Source of the DNA: a methanotrophic endosymbiont of Bathymodiolus puteoserpentis (Logatchev)
Lineage (GTDB): Bacteria > Pseudomonadota > Gammaproteobacteria > Methylococcales > Methylomonadaceae
Assembly (NCBI RefSeq): GCF_900128525.1
Contig: NZ_FQTQ01000063.1
Location: 1 to 64,000 of the forward strand
DNA: 64,000 bases
Direction: 5' to 3'
Shown here: positions 9,116 through 18,695 of the stretch, piece by piece
How the letters are laid out: each line of letters begins with the position of its first letter
Numbering within the stretch: position 1 is the first letter of the stretch
Program-made: the position numbers and the translations under genes
The notes under the pieces: generated by a model
Seen by the model: only the letters and a program-made list of their open reading frames with translations
Database searches by the model: none
Told to the model about the DNA's origin: nothing

Positions 9116-10054
9116 CCTATGCTCGACTGGTCTGACCGACACTGTCGCTATTTTCATCGTTTACTGTCTAAGCACATTGTTTTATATACTGAAATGGTGA
9201 CTACCGGCGCTTTAATAAATGGCGATGTGCAGCGACACTTAGATTATTCTCCACAAGAACATCCACTTGCTTTGCAATTAGGTGGTAGTTCTGTACATGA
9301 TTTGGCCTTATGCAGCAAAATGGCAGAAGATTATGGTTATGATGAAGTAAATTTAAATGTTGGCTGTCCGAGTGATCGTGTACAAAATGGGCGTTTTGGT
9401 GCCTGTTTAATGGCAGAGCCTGAGTTAGTAGCGGAATGTGTTGCTGCAATGCAGCAGGTGGTTAATATCCCGGTCACGGTAAAAACACGTATAGGTATTG
9501 ATGATAAAGATTCTTATGCAGAGCTAGTCAATTTTATTAGTAAAGTGGCTGATGGTGGTTGTGGTACTTTTATTCTGCATGCACGTAAGGCTTGGTTGTC
9601 GGGCTTATCACCTAAGCAGAATAGGGATATTCCTCCTTTACGCTATGATATTGTGCAGCAAATTAAACAAGATTTTCCACGTTTAGAAATTATTATTAAT
9701 GGCGGCATTAACTCCTTAGAACAAAGTGCCTTGCTAATGCAGGGCGTAGATGGTGTCATGATTGGTCGAGAGGCTTATCATAACCCTTACTTGTTAGCGC
9801 AAGTAGATAAACTGGTTTACCAGCAAAATACCCTTGTTAAAACACGGGAAGAGGTAGTCTTTGCTTTATTGCCTTATATACAAGAGCAATTGGCGGCTGG
9901 AGTGCGCTTGCATAGTATAACGCGGCATATATTAGGTTTATTTCATAGTGTTCAAGGAGCAAGAGCATGGCGTAGACACCTAAGTACCTTTGGACCAAAG
10001 GCGGGTGCAGATGAGAATGTTGTCTTACAGGCATTAGAATTAGTGCAGGGATGA
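9110..10054 (+). CDS. dusA: tRNA-dihydrouridine synthase A, 5' end rearranged
   Basis: A 314-residue FMN enzyme that reduces uridines in the tRNA D-loop. Recognised by MLDWSDRHCRYF, LQLGGSS, NLNVGCPSDRVQNGRFGACLM (the catalytic Cys lies in VGCPS), KTRIGIDD, HARKAWLSGLSPK and GVMIGREAY. About 21 residues of the native N-terminus, including the first beta-strand (CIA), are separated by the inserted 76-bp repeat. The remaining ORF can start at TTG 9110 (MPPMLDW, keeping the FMN-loop Pro-Met) or ATG 9119. Neither has a good ribosome-binding site. Whether the product is active is uncertain. It is followed closely by folE. Confidence 0.85.
   Translation: MPPMLDWSDRHCRYFHRLLSKHIVLYTEMVTTGALINGDVQRHLDYSPQEHPLALQLGGSSVHDLALCSKMAEDYGYDEVNLNVGCPSDRVQNGRFGACLMAEPELVAECVAAMQQVVNIPVTVKTRIGIDDKDSYAELVNFISKVADGGCGTFILHARKAWLSGLSPKQNRDIPPLRYDIVQQIKQDFPRLEIIINGGINSLEQSALLMQGVDGVMIGREAYHNPYLLAQVDKLVYQQNTLVKTREEVVFALLPYIQEQLAAGVRLHSITRHILGLFHSVQGARAWRRHLSTFGPKAGADENVVLQALELVQG
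9114..9172 (+). repeat. 59-bp direct repeat within dusA, copy 2
   Basis: Second copy of the dusA segment, identical to 8985-9043. It forms the beginning of the present dusA ORF and continues in frame into the rest of the gene. Confidence 0.9.
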
Positions 10055-10091
10055 TGTATACTTAATAATTATTTTATTTTAGAGACGAATA

Positions 10092-10634
10092 ATGGAAGAA
10101 CATTTCAGCAAAATTATTGAAGCAATTGGCGAAGATGTCACACGAGAAGGTTTAGTTGATACACCTAAAAGAGCTGCCAAAGCTTTTGAATTCTTAAATA
10201 ATGGCTATAACAAAACCTTAGAAGAAGTTTTGAATGGGGCTATTTTTGAAGCCGACACGGAAGATATGGTGATCATAAAAGATATTGAGCTTTATTCTTT
10301 ATGTGAGCATCATTTATTACCTTTTGTTGGTAAATGTCATATTGCGTATTTACCACAAGGTAAAGTATTAGGTTTATCTAAGCTAGCTAGAATAGTTGAT
10401 ATGTATGCACGTCGTTTGCAAATTCAAGAAAAGTTGACTAAGCAAATTGCGGATGCGGTTGATACAGCTGTGGGGGCTAAAGGTGTAGCTGTTGTGATTG
10501 AAGCAAAGCATATGTGTATGATGATGCGGGGTGTTGAAAAGCAGAATTCAGTCATGACAACATCCGTAATGACGGGTATTTTCCGTAAAGAAATGAGTAC
10601 CAGAGCAGAATTTTTAAGTTTAATTAATCGCTAA
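10092..10634 (+). CDS. folE: GTP cyclohydrolase I
   Basis: A 180-residue enzyme converting GTP to 7,8-dihydroneopterin triphosphate, the first step of folate synthesis. The zinc ligands are visible in LCEHHLLPF (near residue 75) and in [15 protein letters not shown] (near residue 140). The N-terminal [13 protein letters not shown] motif and length are typical of type I FolE. The start ATG at 10092 follows a GAGAC sequence. It lies 13 bases upstream of hemH, so the two are probably cotranscribed. Confidence 0.95.
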   Translation: MEEHFSKIIEAIGEDVTREGLVDTPKRAAKAFEFLNNGYNKTLEEVLNGAIFEADTEDMVIIKDIELYSLCEHHLLPFVGKCHIAYLPQGKVLGLSKLARIVDMYARRLQIQEKLTKQIADAVDTAVGAKGVAVVIEAKHMCMMMRGVEKQNSVMTTSVMTGIFRKEMSTRAEFLSLINR

Positions 10635-10647
10635 AGGAATCGCTGTT

Positions 10648-11622
10648 GTGGCTCAAAAAAAGCGTGGTATTTTAATTGTTAATTTAGGCTCTCCTAAGCA
10701 CTTAACAGTGCGCTCTGTTAGGCGATTTTTACGTAAATTTTTAAGTGACCCCCGAGTCGTTAATTTACCGCGCTCGCTTTGGTGGGTAATTTTAAACTTT
10801 TTTATATTACCTTTTCGACCTTTTAAGTCTAAAGCTGCTTATGCTGAGGTTTGGACGGATAGAGGCTCGCCACTCACTTTTTTGACGCAAGATTTAACCG
10901 ATAAAGTTTCTGCACATTATCAGAGAAATCCACATGTCACTGTTGCCATGGCGATGAGTTATGGGGCGCCGTCACTAACAGCTCAATTGCATAAATTACA
11001 AAAAGCGGAGTGTGAGCAGGTCACTATTGTGCCTTTGTACCCACAATATTCTTCAACCACGACTGCCAGTGTGTTCGATGCCGTTGCAACAGAATTAATG
11101 CAGTGGCGCTATATTCCTGAATTACATTTTATTAGTGATTATCATCAACACCCTTTATATATAAGTTCAATTGCTGGTTCTATTCAGCAAGTGTGGGAAA
11201 AACAACCTGCTAACGAGCTTTTATTAATGTCATTTCATGGTCTACCGGATGTTTTAACTAAAAAAGGCGATCCTTATTATTATCAATGTATTAAGACAGC
11301 GGAATTAATTGCTCAACAGCTGAACTTGGAAGAGGATAAATGGCGCGTGGTATTTCAATCGCGTTTTGGTAAGGCAAAATGGTTACAGCCTTATTGTATT
11401 GAAACCTTAATGGCTTTGCCTGAGGAAGGCTTTAAATATATTGATATTATTTGCCCTGGCTTTGCGATTGATTGCTTAGAAACTTTAGAGGAAATTAATA
11501 TGACTAATAAAGAAATTTTTCTTGAAGCAGGAGGGGAGCAGTATCGTTATATTCCCTGTTTAAATGATTCAGAAGAAAATGTGCAACTTATGGTCGATTT
11601 AATAGAAAATAAGGCGAATTAA
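10648..11622 (+). CDS. hemH: Ferrochelatase
   Basis: A 324-residue enzyme inserting Fe(II) into protoporphyrin IX, the last step of protoheme synthesis. Recognised by GILIVNLGSP at the N-terminus, TDRGSPLTFLTQ, the iron/porphyrin site histidine in MSFHGLPD (near residue 195), FQSRFGKAKWLQPY and CPGFAIDCLETLEEI. The start is GTG at 10648 with AAAGGA upstream. There is no C-terminal membrane extension. It is followed after two bases by a small membrane protein gene. Confidence 0.95.
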   Translation: MAQKKRGILIVNLGSPKHLTVRSVRRFLRKFLSDPRVVNLPRSLWWVILNFFILPFRPFKSKAAYAEVWTDRGSPLTFLTQDLTDKVSAHYQRNPHVTVAMAMSYGAPSLTAQLHKLQKAECEQVTIVPLYPQYSSTTTASVFDAVATELMQWRYIPELHFISDYHQHPLYISSIAGSIQQVWEKQPANELLLMSFHGLPDVLTKKGDPYYYQCIKTAELIAQQLNLEEDKWRVVFQSRFGKAKWLQPYCIETLMALPEEGFKYIDIICPGFAIDCLETLEEINMTNKEIFLEAGGEQYRYIPCLNDSEENVQLMVDLIENKAN

Positions 11623-11624
11623 TT

Positions 11625-11822
11625 ATGCGTGCTTATGATCCAGATAATTGCGCTTTCTGTCGTTTAATGCGCAGCCTAGCTTTTACCGGTGTAGGTATGG
11701 GAATTGGCAGTGGCACAGCCTATCTATTAGGTGCTACGCAGGAAAATATTATGATGTCGGGAATAGTGGTCTCTGCCATTATTGTTTTTGGTCTATTAGA
11801 TAAAAATAAGAAGAAAAAATAA
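11625..11822 (+). CDS. Small membrane protein
   Basis: A 65-residue protein with a CAFCRLMR dicysteine motif near residue 9, two hydrophobic segments (about 18-34 and 42-58) and a lysine tail (KNKKKK). I do not recognise a family. It is packed tightly between hemH (2 bases) and the MutS-like gene (1 base), so it is certainly within the operon. Confidence 0.65.
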   Translation: MRAYDPDNCAFCRLMRSLAFTGVGMGIGSGTAYLLGATQENIMMSGIVVSAIIVFGLLDKNKKKK

Positions 11823-11823
11823 T

Positions 11824-13395
11824 ATGACTATTTTAAAAGCGTGGAATGGGCAGTGGCCTGAAGTTCGAATTAGCCAACCAGCAAAAACAGGTGCAGGCGT
11901 ACTAGATGCCGGCGCATTTAAAAGTATTGAGGTTGATCATGTTTTCAATACCATTAATTATGCGCAAACGACGATTGGGCAAGCGGTATTGTATCGCTCT
12001 TTAGCGCAACCCTTGGATAGTTTACAAGCGATTGTAGATAAGCAAGAAGCACTTAAAGAAATACAAGAAAATTCTGAGTTAAAAGCGACTTTCCAGCGTT
12101 TAGTGGCAAATGCTAAAAAAGATGAAAAGTCTTTTTATCAGCTGTTATTTGCTAAATTTTTAGGTACAGGTGGAACAGCGAGAGATGATGTAGAGATTGA
12201 GGGTTATGGTTATACGCAATATAGGCGCGGAACTCGTTTTATATTAGGTTTTGTCGCTGGCTTATTGGCACTTGAGAAACCGAAAAGTACTTATCTTGAT
12301 ACGCTGCTGAACGAGGTTAAAGCATTTACTAAAACACGTGCTTATTCATTAATGTCAGGTCCTGCTTATATTACTGAAAAAGGAATACAAAGCAAATTAG
12401 ATAGAAAACGCTTAAGTCCAGCTATTATTTTTAAACCGCGTATTTTTAAGCCATTATTAATTGGCTTGATATTTGCCTCTTTAATTGTCGTTAATTTATT
12501 CGTGCCGATTGGTTTACTAAGCTTTTCGCCGATGTTCGCTATTTTTCTTGTGCCGCTCGCTTTAGTTTATTTTCCTGTTATTGGCGGCTTTGATCGGGAC
12601 AGTTGCATTAAACCTTTGCGTGAAGAATATCGGCAATCGGATGACGTAGCTAAGGTGTTAGATGCTCTAGGTAAGGTTGATGAGCTATTATCCTTAGTGC
12701 AATATGCGGAGTCTAATATTAAGTCTATGGTTTTGCCCGAGTTGATTGCTGCAGAGCATCATAAAATCAATTTGAAAAATGCTAAAAACCCAGTCTTAAG
12801 CAAAGTTGACCCTACTTATGTGGCTAATGATTTTTCTATTGATACTGAAAAATTAGTGTTCATTACCGGCCCGAATAGTGGTGGTAAAACGGCATTTTGT
12901 AAAACCTTAACGCAAATTCAGGTGCTGGCACAGATTGGTAGTTATGTCCCCGCGACGCAAGCAACACTAACGGTTGCAGACAGGATTTTTTATCAAGTCC
13001 CTGAAATTAGTCAGTTAGATGATGGTGAGGGGCGTTTTGGTACAGAATTAAAACGTACTAAAGATATATTTTTAGCAAGTACAGCGAAAAGTTTAGTCGT
13101 TTTAGATGAGCTATCTGAAGGGACAACTTTTGAAGAAAAAATGGAAACTTCAGCGAATATATTGAATGGTTTCTATCAAAAAGGTAACAATACGATTCTC
13201 ATTACCCATAATCATCAGTTAGTTGATTACTTTCTTGCAGAGCATAAGGGGGTCGCTTTACAGGTTGAGTTTGTTGGTGAAAATCCAACTCATAAGCTAA
13301 TTCCAGGAATCTCACGCGTTAGTCATGCGCATCGAGTGGCAAAGAAAATTGGTTTCTCCAAGGAAGATATTGCGGGTTATTTGGCGGATAACTAA
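11824..13395 (+). CDS. Membrane-bound MutS-like ATPase
   Basis: A 523-residue protein with the MutS-family C-terminal ATPase. Walker A is GPNSGGKTAFCK near residue 350. The signature region GEGRFGTELKR is near residue 403, Walker B LVVLDELSEGTTFEE near residue 427, and the H-loop ITHNHQLVDYF near residue 460. It also has the MutS core/lever region but no mismatch-reading domain I. Two membrane segments (about residues 210-257, ending in a Phe/Val/Leu-rich run) split the core, so it should sit in the inner membrane. It is therefore not classical mismatch repair; the role of these membrane-linked MutS paralogues is unknown. Its 3' end is followed at four bases by the transglycosylase gene. Confidence 0.8.
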   Translation: MTILKAWNGQWPEVRISQPAKTGAGVLDAGAFKSIEVDHVFNTINYAQTTIGQAVLYRSLAQPLDSLQAIVDKQEALKEIQENSELKATFQRLVANAKKDEKSFYQLLFAKFLGTGGTARDDVEIEGYGYTQYRRGTRFILGFVAGLLALEKPKSTYLDTLLNEVKAFTKTRAYSLMSGPAYITEKGIQSKLDRKRLSPAIIFKPRIFKPLLIGLIFASLIVVNLFVPIGLLSFSPMFAIFLVPLALVYFPVIGGFDRDSCIKPLREEYRQSDDVAKVLDALGKVDELLSLVQYAESNIKSMVLPELIAAEHHKINLKNAKNPVLSKVDPTYVANDFSIDTEKLVFITGPNSGGKTAFCKTLTQIQVLAQIGSYVPATQATLTVADRIFYQVPEISQLDDGEGRFGTELKRTKDIFLASTAKSLVVLDELSEGTTFEEKMETSANILNGFYQKGNNTILITHNHQLVDYFLAEHKGVALQVEFVGENPTHKLIPGISRVSHAHRVAKKIGFSKEDIAGYLADN

Positions 13396-13399
13396 GCAA

Positions 13400-13978
13400 A
13401 TGCGAGCGTTGTTAATTTTTATTAGTTTGTTGGTGGTTGCATCTGCTGTTTCGGCTGATGTCTATAAATATACTGCTGCTGATGGTAGTGTTTATTATAC
13501 TGATGAACCTAAGCATAAAAAATATAAACTGATTATTCGTAGTAAACCTAAGGGTTATGCGGGTGCATTTAAACATTTACAAAAAAACAAAAAGAAATAT
13601 ACGCCTATCATTGCGGCCGCAGCTAAAAAGCATGGTTTAGATCCAAAATTAGTACATGCAGTTATTCATGCAGAATCGGCTTATGATGCAAAAGCTATTT
13701 CTAGTGCTGGGGCAGTGGGTTTAATGCAGCTAATGCCAGCGACGGCACGTCAATATGGTGCCACAAACCGTAAAGATCCGAAGCAAAATATTTTTGCTGG
13801 CACTCGATATTTAAAGTATTTGTTGGGTTTATTTGATAATAATTTAAAGCTTTCTATTGCTGCCTATAATGCGGGGGAAAATACGGTCAAAAAATATCAT
13901 AATCAAGTCCCACCGTATCCCGAAACTCAGAAATATGTAAAGCATGTTCTAAGTCTGTATAAGAAAAGTCATGGTTGA
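13400..13978 (+). CDS. Soluble lytic transglycosylase with DUF4124 N-terminus
   Basis: A 192-residue exported protein. Residues 1-20 are a signal peptide (LLIFISLLVVASAVSA). The next ~30 residues match the DUF4124 motif VYKYTAADGSVYYTDEP. The rest is an SLT lysozyme-like domain with the catalytic Glu in HAESAYDAKAIS, then GAVGLMQLMPATA and AYNAGE. It cleaves peptidoglycan to anhydromuropeptides in the periplasm. The start is the ATG at 13400, just after the MutS-like stop, because it begins a proper signal peptide. A longer upstream reading would overlap the MutS-like gene and bury that peptide. It overlaps the HDOD gene by 8 bases. Confidence 0.88.
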   Translation: MRALLIFISLLVVASAVSADVYKYTAADGSVYYTDEPKHKKYKLIIRSKPKGYAGAFKHLQKNKKKYTPIIAAAAKKHGLDPKLVHAVIHAESAYDAKAISSAGAVGLMQLMPATARQYGATNRKDPKQNIFAGTRYLKYLLGLFDNNLKLSIAAYNAGENTVKKYHNQVPPYPETQKYVKHVLSLYKKSHG

Positions 13979-14849
13979 TGCTAATGTCACTTTGACAGCT
14001 GAATCTTTAGTGCAGGGCAGTATTACTTTGTTCTCTTTGCCTGATATCTATCATCAAATAGAAAAAATGGTCAATGACCCAAGGTTTACTGCACTTGAGA
14101 TAGGTCAGGTTATTGCTAAAGATCCTGCGCTTAGTATGCGTTTACTTAAATTGGTTAATAGTTCTTTTTATGGTTTTCAATCGCGTATTGATACGATTAG
14201 TCGGGCGGTTACGATAATTGGTATTAAGGACTTACAAAGCTTGGTCTTAGCCACTTCTGTGGTAGATGTGTTTAATGATATACCTAGCGATTTGGTAGAT
14301 ATGACTGATTTTTGGTTGCAAAGTGTTCAGTGTGGGGTAGTCGCTAAATTGTTAGCGAAAGAAAGTTCGGTTTTGCATGCAGAGCGTTTATTTTTAGCTG
14401 GTTTATTGCATAAAATTGGTACCCTAGTTCTCTATCAGAAGCTTCCTGAGTTGTCGTCAAAAGTGCTTAAATTGGCTGATTATAATGCCGAGCTAGTGCC
14501 TGTTATTGAGCAAGAAATGATCGGCTTTACTTTTGCTGATGTTGGGGGTGAATTAGCTAAGTCTTGGGCTTTGCCTGATTCTTTGCATGAGGCGATTGCT
14601 TATCAATTAACGCCTGAAGTAGCTTTAGCACACCGCTTAGATGCTCAAATACTGCATATAGCGACTATTTTTTGTACGGCGCTGGTGTATGACCAAGATT
14701 TGGTTAGTGAGTTGTGGGAAGCCATTCCTTTTGAGCGTAAGTCGCTAATTAGCTTAGATCAGAAGCAGTTTTTCACTCTGTTATTGCAAGCACAAGAAGA
14801 TGTCAGGCAATTCTTTGAGTTATTGGCGTCAGGAAAGAAGTTTTATTAA
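13971..14849 (+). CDS. HDOD domain protein
   Basis: A 292-residue protein, almost wholly an HDOD domain (a metal-free relative of HD hydrolases used in signal transduction). Seen motifs are DPALSMRLLKLVNSSFYGF, SRAVTIIGIKDLQSLVLA and LFLAGLLHKIGTLVL. It has no attached receiver, GGDEF or EAL domain. The start overlaps the transglycosylase stop by 8 bases. A clear paralogue lies at 60557-61411. The signalling input is unknown. Confidence 0.85.
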   Translation: MVDANVTLTAESLVQGSITLFSLPDIYHQIEKMVNDPRFTALEIGQVIAKDPALSMRLLKLVNSSFYGFQSRIDTISRAVTIIGIKDLQSLVLATSVVDVFNDIPSDLVDMTDFWLQSVQCGVVAKLLAKESSVLHAERLFLAGLLHKIGTLVLYQKLPELSSKVLKLADYNAELVPVIEQEMIGFTFADVGGELAKSWALPDSLHEAIAYQLTPEVALAHRLDAQILHIATIFCTALVYDQDLVSELWEAIPFERKSLISLDQKQFFTLLLQAQEDVRQFFELLASGKKFY

Positions 14850-14979
14850 TTTTAAGCGTCTAAACTTGCTATAATAAGCGGCTGCTGCAATTCATGTTGA
14901 TCTGGTTATAAAAGGCTAGATTATTTAAGAAACACTTGCCGATAAATCGAATTATTAGCTTTTTTATATAGATGGACCC

Positions 14980-17604
14980 ATGTCAGAATTTGCCAAAGAA
15001 ATTACCGTAGTTAATCTCGAAGACGAGATGCAGAAGTCATATCTTGATTATGCAATGAGCGTTATTATAGGACGTGCACTTCCTGATGTCAGGGATGGTC
15101 TGAAGCCAGTTCATCGACGCGTTTTATATGCGATGAGTGTATTAGGTAATGATTGGAATAAGCCTTATAAAAAATCTGCCCGTGTCGTTGGGGACGTGAT
15201 CGGTAAATATCATCCTCATGGTGATACGGCGGTTTACGATACGATTGTACGTATGGCACAACCGTTTTCTTTACGCTATATGTTGATTGATGGTCAAGGA
15301 AACTTTGGCTCGGTTGATGGTGATTCGCCTGCTGCAATGCGATATACCGAAGTGCGTATGGCAAAAATTGCGCATGAAATGTTAGCAGATTTAGATAAAG
15401 AAACGGCAAACTTTGCCTCTAACTATGATGACTCGGAATCAGAGCCTGTCGTTTTACCTGCAAAAGTTCCCGCTTTATTAGTGAATGGTTCTTCTGGTAT
15501 TGCTGTAGGTATGGCAACCAATATTCCCCCCCATAATTTGGCTGAAGTTATTAGTGCCTGTTTGGCACTTATTGATAATCCTGATGTTAGTATTAAAGAT
15601 TTAATGGAATATATTCCAGGGCCTGATTTCCCAACGGCTGGGATTATTAATGGTATTTCTGGGATTTATGATGCCTATACGACGGGGCGAGGGCGAGCAC
15701 ATATCCGTGCGCGCAGTCATTTCGAAGATTTCAAAGACGGCAGTAGGCAAGCGATTATTGTTACCGAGCTACCCTATCAAGTTAATAAAGCCCGTTTATT
15801 AGAAAAAATTGCTGAATTAGTTAAAGAAGCTAAAATCGAAGGCATTTCAGGTCTGCGTGATGAGTCTGATAAAGATGGTATGCGTATGGTTATTGAGCTA
15901 CGTCGTGGTGAGGTACCTGAAGTTGTGTTGAATAATTTATATAAACAAACACAGCTGAAAACTGTATTTGGTATTAATATGGTTGCCATTTTAGATGGTC
16001 GGCCAAAGTGCATGAATTTAAAAGAAATTCTGCATGCGTTTGTGGATCATCGTCGTGAAGTGGTGACACGTCGTACCATTTACTTATTACGCAAGGCGCG
16101 TGAACGTGCGCATGTATTGGAAGGCTTGGCTGTCGCTATGTCCAATATCGATGAGATGATTGCTTTAATTAAAGCGGCTGCAAATCCTGCAGAAGCTAAA
16201 GCCGGGCTTTTATCTAGAAATTGGGATGCTGGTTTAGTTGCTATTTTATTAGAAAATGCTGATGAAAGTCGTTCGAGACCGGATGGTTTAGAGTTAATCT
16301 TTGGTATACATGGGGCTGAATATCGTCTTTCTGAGGCGCAAGCTTCGGCTATTTTAGATTTACGTTTACATCGCTTGACAGGTTTAGAACAAGAGAAAAT
16401 CGTCAACGAATATAAGCAATTATTAGAATTAATTGATGGCTATCTGGAAATTATAGGCAGTGCAACTCGTTTAATGGAAGTGATTCGTGAAGAATTAGAA
16501 AATATTAAGGAAGAATATGCTGATGAGCGTCGTACTGAGATTGTCAGAGATGTTTTAAGCTTGTCTGAAGAGGACTTTATTACTGAAGAAGATGTGGTTG
16601 TTACTATGTCACATGAAGGTTATGTGAAAACCCAGCGACTTGAGGATTATCAGGCACAACGTCGTGGTGGTCGTGGTAAATCTGCAACAGCGACTAAAGA
16701 AGAAGACTTCGTTGAAAAATTAGTAGTTGCTAATACACATGATACGATTATGTGCTTTTCTTCTGCTGGTAAAGTTTACTGGCTAAAAGTGTACCAGCTG
16801 CCGATTGCAAGTCGTGCCTCGCGCGGTAAGCCGTTTATTAATTTATTGCCTTTAGAAAAAGATGAGCAAATCAGTGCCATGTTGACGGTGCGTGAGTTTA
16901 GTGAAAACCAGTTTGTATTTATGGCAACAGCAGCCGGAACCGTTAAGAAGACACCTCTAAAAGAATTTGAGCGTCAAAGATCTAACGGTAAAATTGCCAT
17001 TGATTTACGTGAGGGTGATAGCTTAGTCGGCGTTGCTGTGACTGATGGCGAACAGAATATTCTGTTATTTAGTAGTAATGGTAAAGCAAACTGCTTCAGC
17101 GAAACGGATGTTCGCTCTATGGGGCGTACGGCAACGGGTGTTCGTGGTATGCGTCTTGGTGAGGGGCAGAAGATTATTTCTATGATTACATCTTCGGAAG
17201 GTACAGTACTCAATGTTACTGAAAATGGTTATGGTAAGCGTACTAAATTAGAAGAATTTACGCGTCATAAGCGTGGCGGTCAGGGCATGATTGCAATGCA
17301 AACGTCTGAACGAAATGGCAACGTAGTTGGGGCTGTTTTAGTTTCAGATAATGATGAAATTATGCTAATTACGAGTGGTGGTGTATTAGTGCGTACCAGA
17401 GTTAATGAGATTTCAATTGTAGGTCGTAATACCCAAGGTGTTAAAGTTATTCGTTTAGATGCGACGGAAAAATTAGTAGGTGTTGATAAAATTGATGGTT
17501 TAGTTGAAGAACTAGATGAGTCAGTTGATACTGAGGCTCAGGAAATAATAGATGAGCCACTAGATACTCTAGACCCTCATAAGGGTGAGCCTGAAAATGA
17601 GTAA
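14980..17604 (+). CDS. gyrA: DNA gyrase subunit A
   Basis: An 874-residue type II topoisomerase subunit that cleaves and rejoins DNA. The active tyrosine is in [10 protein letters not shown] (near residue 122). The quinolone-determining segment reads [10 protein letters not shown], with Thr at the position of E. coli Ser83 and Asp conserved at 87. The C-terminal beta-pinwheel carries the GyrA-box QRRGGRGK and further KRGGQG-type repeats, and ends in an acidic tail (about 40 residues) typical of gammaproteobacterial GyrA. It heads the serC-pheA-hisC-tyrA-aroA-cmk-rpsA run and overlaps serC by eight bases. Confidence 0.97.
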   Translation: MSEFAKEITVVNLEDEMQKSYLDYAMSVIIGRALPDVRDGLKPVHRRVLYAMSVLGNDWNKPYKKSARVVGDVIGKYHPHGDTAVYDTIVRMAQPFSLRYMLIDGQGNFGSVDGDSPAAMRYTEVRMAKIAHEMLADLDKETANFASNYDDSESEPVVLPAKVPALLVNGSSGIAVGMATNIPPHNLAEVISACLALIDNPDVSIKDLMEYIPGPDFPTAGIINGISGIYDAYTTGRGRAHIRARSHFEDFKDGSRQAIIVTELPYQVNKARLLEKIAELVKEAKIEGISGLRDESDKDGMRMVIELRRGEVPEVVLNNLYKQTQLKTVFGINMVAILDGRPKCMNLKEILHAFVDHRREVVTRRTIYLLRKARERAHVLEGLAVAMSNIDEMIALIKAAANPAEAKAGLLSRNWDAGLVAILLENADESRSRPDGLELIFGIHGAEYRLSEAQASAILDLRLHRLTGLEQEKIVNEYKQLLELIDGYLEIIGSATRLMEVIREELENIKEEYADERRTEIVRDVLSLSEEDFITEEDVVVTMSHEGYVKTQRLEDYQAQRRGGRGKSATATKEEDFVEKLVVANTHDTIMCFSSAGKVYWLKVYQLPIASRASRGKPFINLLPLEKDEQISAMLTVREFSENQFVFMATAAGTVKKTPLKEFERQRSNGKIAIDLREGDSLVGVAVTDGEQNILLFSSNGKANCFSETDVRSMGRTATGVRGMRLGEGQKIISMITSSEGTVLNVTENGYGKRTKLEEFTRHKRGGQGMIAMQTSERNGNVVGAVLVSDNDEIMLITSGGVLVRTRVNEISIVGRNTQGVKVIRLDATEKLVGVDKIDGLVEELDESVDTEAQEIIDEPLDTLDPHKGEPENE

Positions 17605-18676
17605 AACCTATAATTTCAGTGCTGGGCCCTCTATGCTGCCTGAATCTGTTTTACAGCAGGCTCAAGCTGAAATGCTTGACTGGCAAGGCTCGGGTATGTC
17701 GGTGATGGAGATGAGTCATCGTGGCCCTGAATTTATGGGTGTTGCTGAGGTTTTACATCGTGATTTAAGAGAGTTAATGGCAATCCCTGATAATTACAAA
17801 ATATTGTTTTTACAAGGTGGTGCTACTGCACAGTTTTCATTTATTCCGACTAATATTTTAGGCGACAAAAATAAAGCTTGCTATGTTAACACAGGCGCAT
17901 GGTCGGGAAAGGCGCTAAAAGCAGCTAAAAATTATTGTGATGTTGTTGTTTCCGCTAGTGCTGAAACGAAGAATTTTACTGCTATACCTGATCCATCAAC
18001 ATGGAATATAGATCAGCAAGCAGCTTATTTGCATTACACATCGAATGAAACCATTCATGGTCTTGAGTTTGCCAATATTCCTAATGTGGGTAGTTTGCCC
18101 TTAGTTGCGGATATGTCGTCTAATATTTTATCGCGTCAGATTGATGTCAGTAAATTTGGCCTGATTTACGCGGGTTCTCAGAAAAATATGGGGCCTGCCG
18201 GGGTAACGGTTGTCATTGTTCGAGAGGATTTACTGGGTAAGGCGCAATCAACGCTGCCTAATGTGTTTAATTATCAACAGCAAGTGAAGTATGAGTCCAT
18301 GCTTAATACGCCAGTAACGTATAGTTGGTATTTAGTCGGTTTAGTTTTGCAGTGGTTAAAGGCGCAAGGTGGAATTGCCAGTATCGAACAGGTCAATCAA
18401 CGCAAAGCACAAAGTTTATATGCGGCTATCGATTGCTCTAGCTTGTATAACAACGCTGTTGCTATTGCTGACAGGTCGCGTATGAATGTCCCTTTTATTC
18501 TTGCTGACAAGGGGCTAGAGTCTGTTTTTCTTAAGGCCGCTCAAGAACAGGGATTTTTGGCATTAAAAGGACACCGCTTATTAGGCGGGATGCGTGCAAG
18601 TATTTATAATGCCATGCCTGAATCAGGCGTGGAGGCTTTAGTTCAGTTTATGGCTGAATTTGAACGAACTCACTAA
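17597..18676 (+). CDS. serC: Phosphoserine aminotransferase
   Basis: A 359-residue PLP enzyme making 3-phosphoserine in serine synthesis; it also serves pyridoxine synthesis. Recognised by [12 protein letters not shown] at the N-terminus, [22 protein letters not shown] and the PLP lysine in [12 protein letters not shown]. The start is ATG 17597, which gives [11 protein letters not shown]; it overlaps the gyrA stop, so translation is probably coupled. The gene order gyrA-serC-pheA matches Pseudomonas and relatives. Confidence 0.96.
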   Translation: MSKTYNFSAGPSMLPESVLQQAQAEMLDWQGSGMSVMEMSHRGPEFMGVAEVLHRDLRELMAIPDNYKILFLQGGATAQFSFIPTNILGDKNKACYVNTGAWSGKALKAAKNYCDVVVSASAETKNFTAIPDPSTWNIDQQAAYLHYTSNETIHGLEFANIPNVGSLPLVADMSSNILSRQIDVSKFGLIYAGSQKNMGPAGVTVVIVREDLLGKAQSTLPNVFNYQQQVKYESMLNTPVTYSWYLVGLVLQWLKAQGGIASIEQVNQRKAQSLYAAIDCSSLYNNAVAIADRSRMNVPFILADKGLESVFLKAAQEQGFLALKGHRLLGGMRASIYNAMPESGVEALVQFMAEFERTH

Positions 18677-18695
18677 ATTACTTTATATTGACGCT

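Noticed and set aside
8927-9172. Intact prophage or island in dusA
   Set aside because: Only about 70 bp lies between the repeats and no integrase is near; at most this is a scar.
15100-15360. Quinolone-resistance change in gyrA (Thr at the position of Ser83)
   Set aside because: Thr is the natural residue in many gammaproteobacteria, so it is not evidence of selected resistance.
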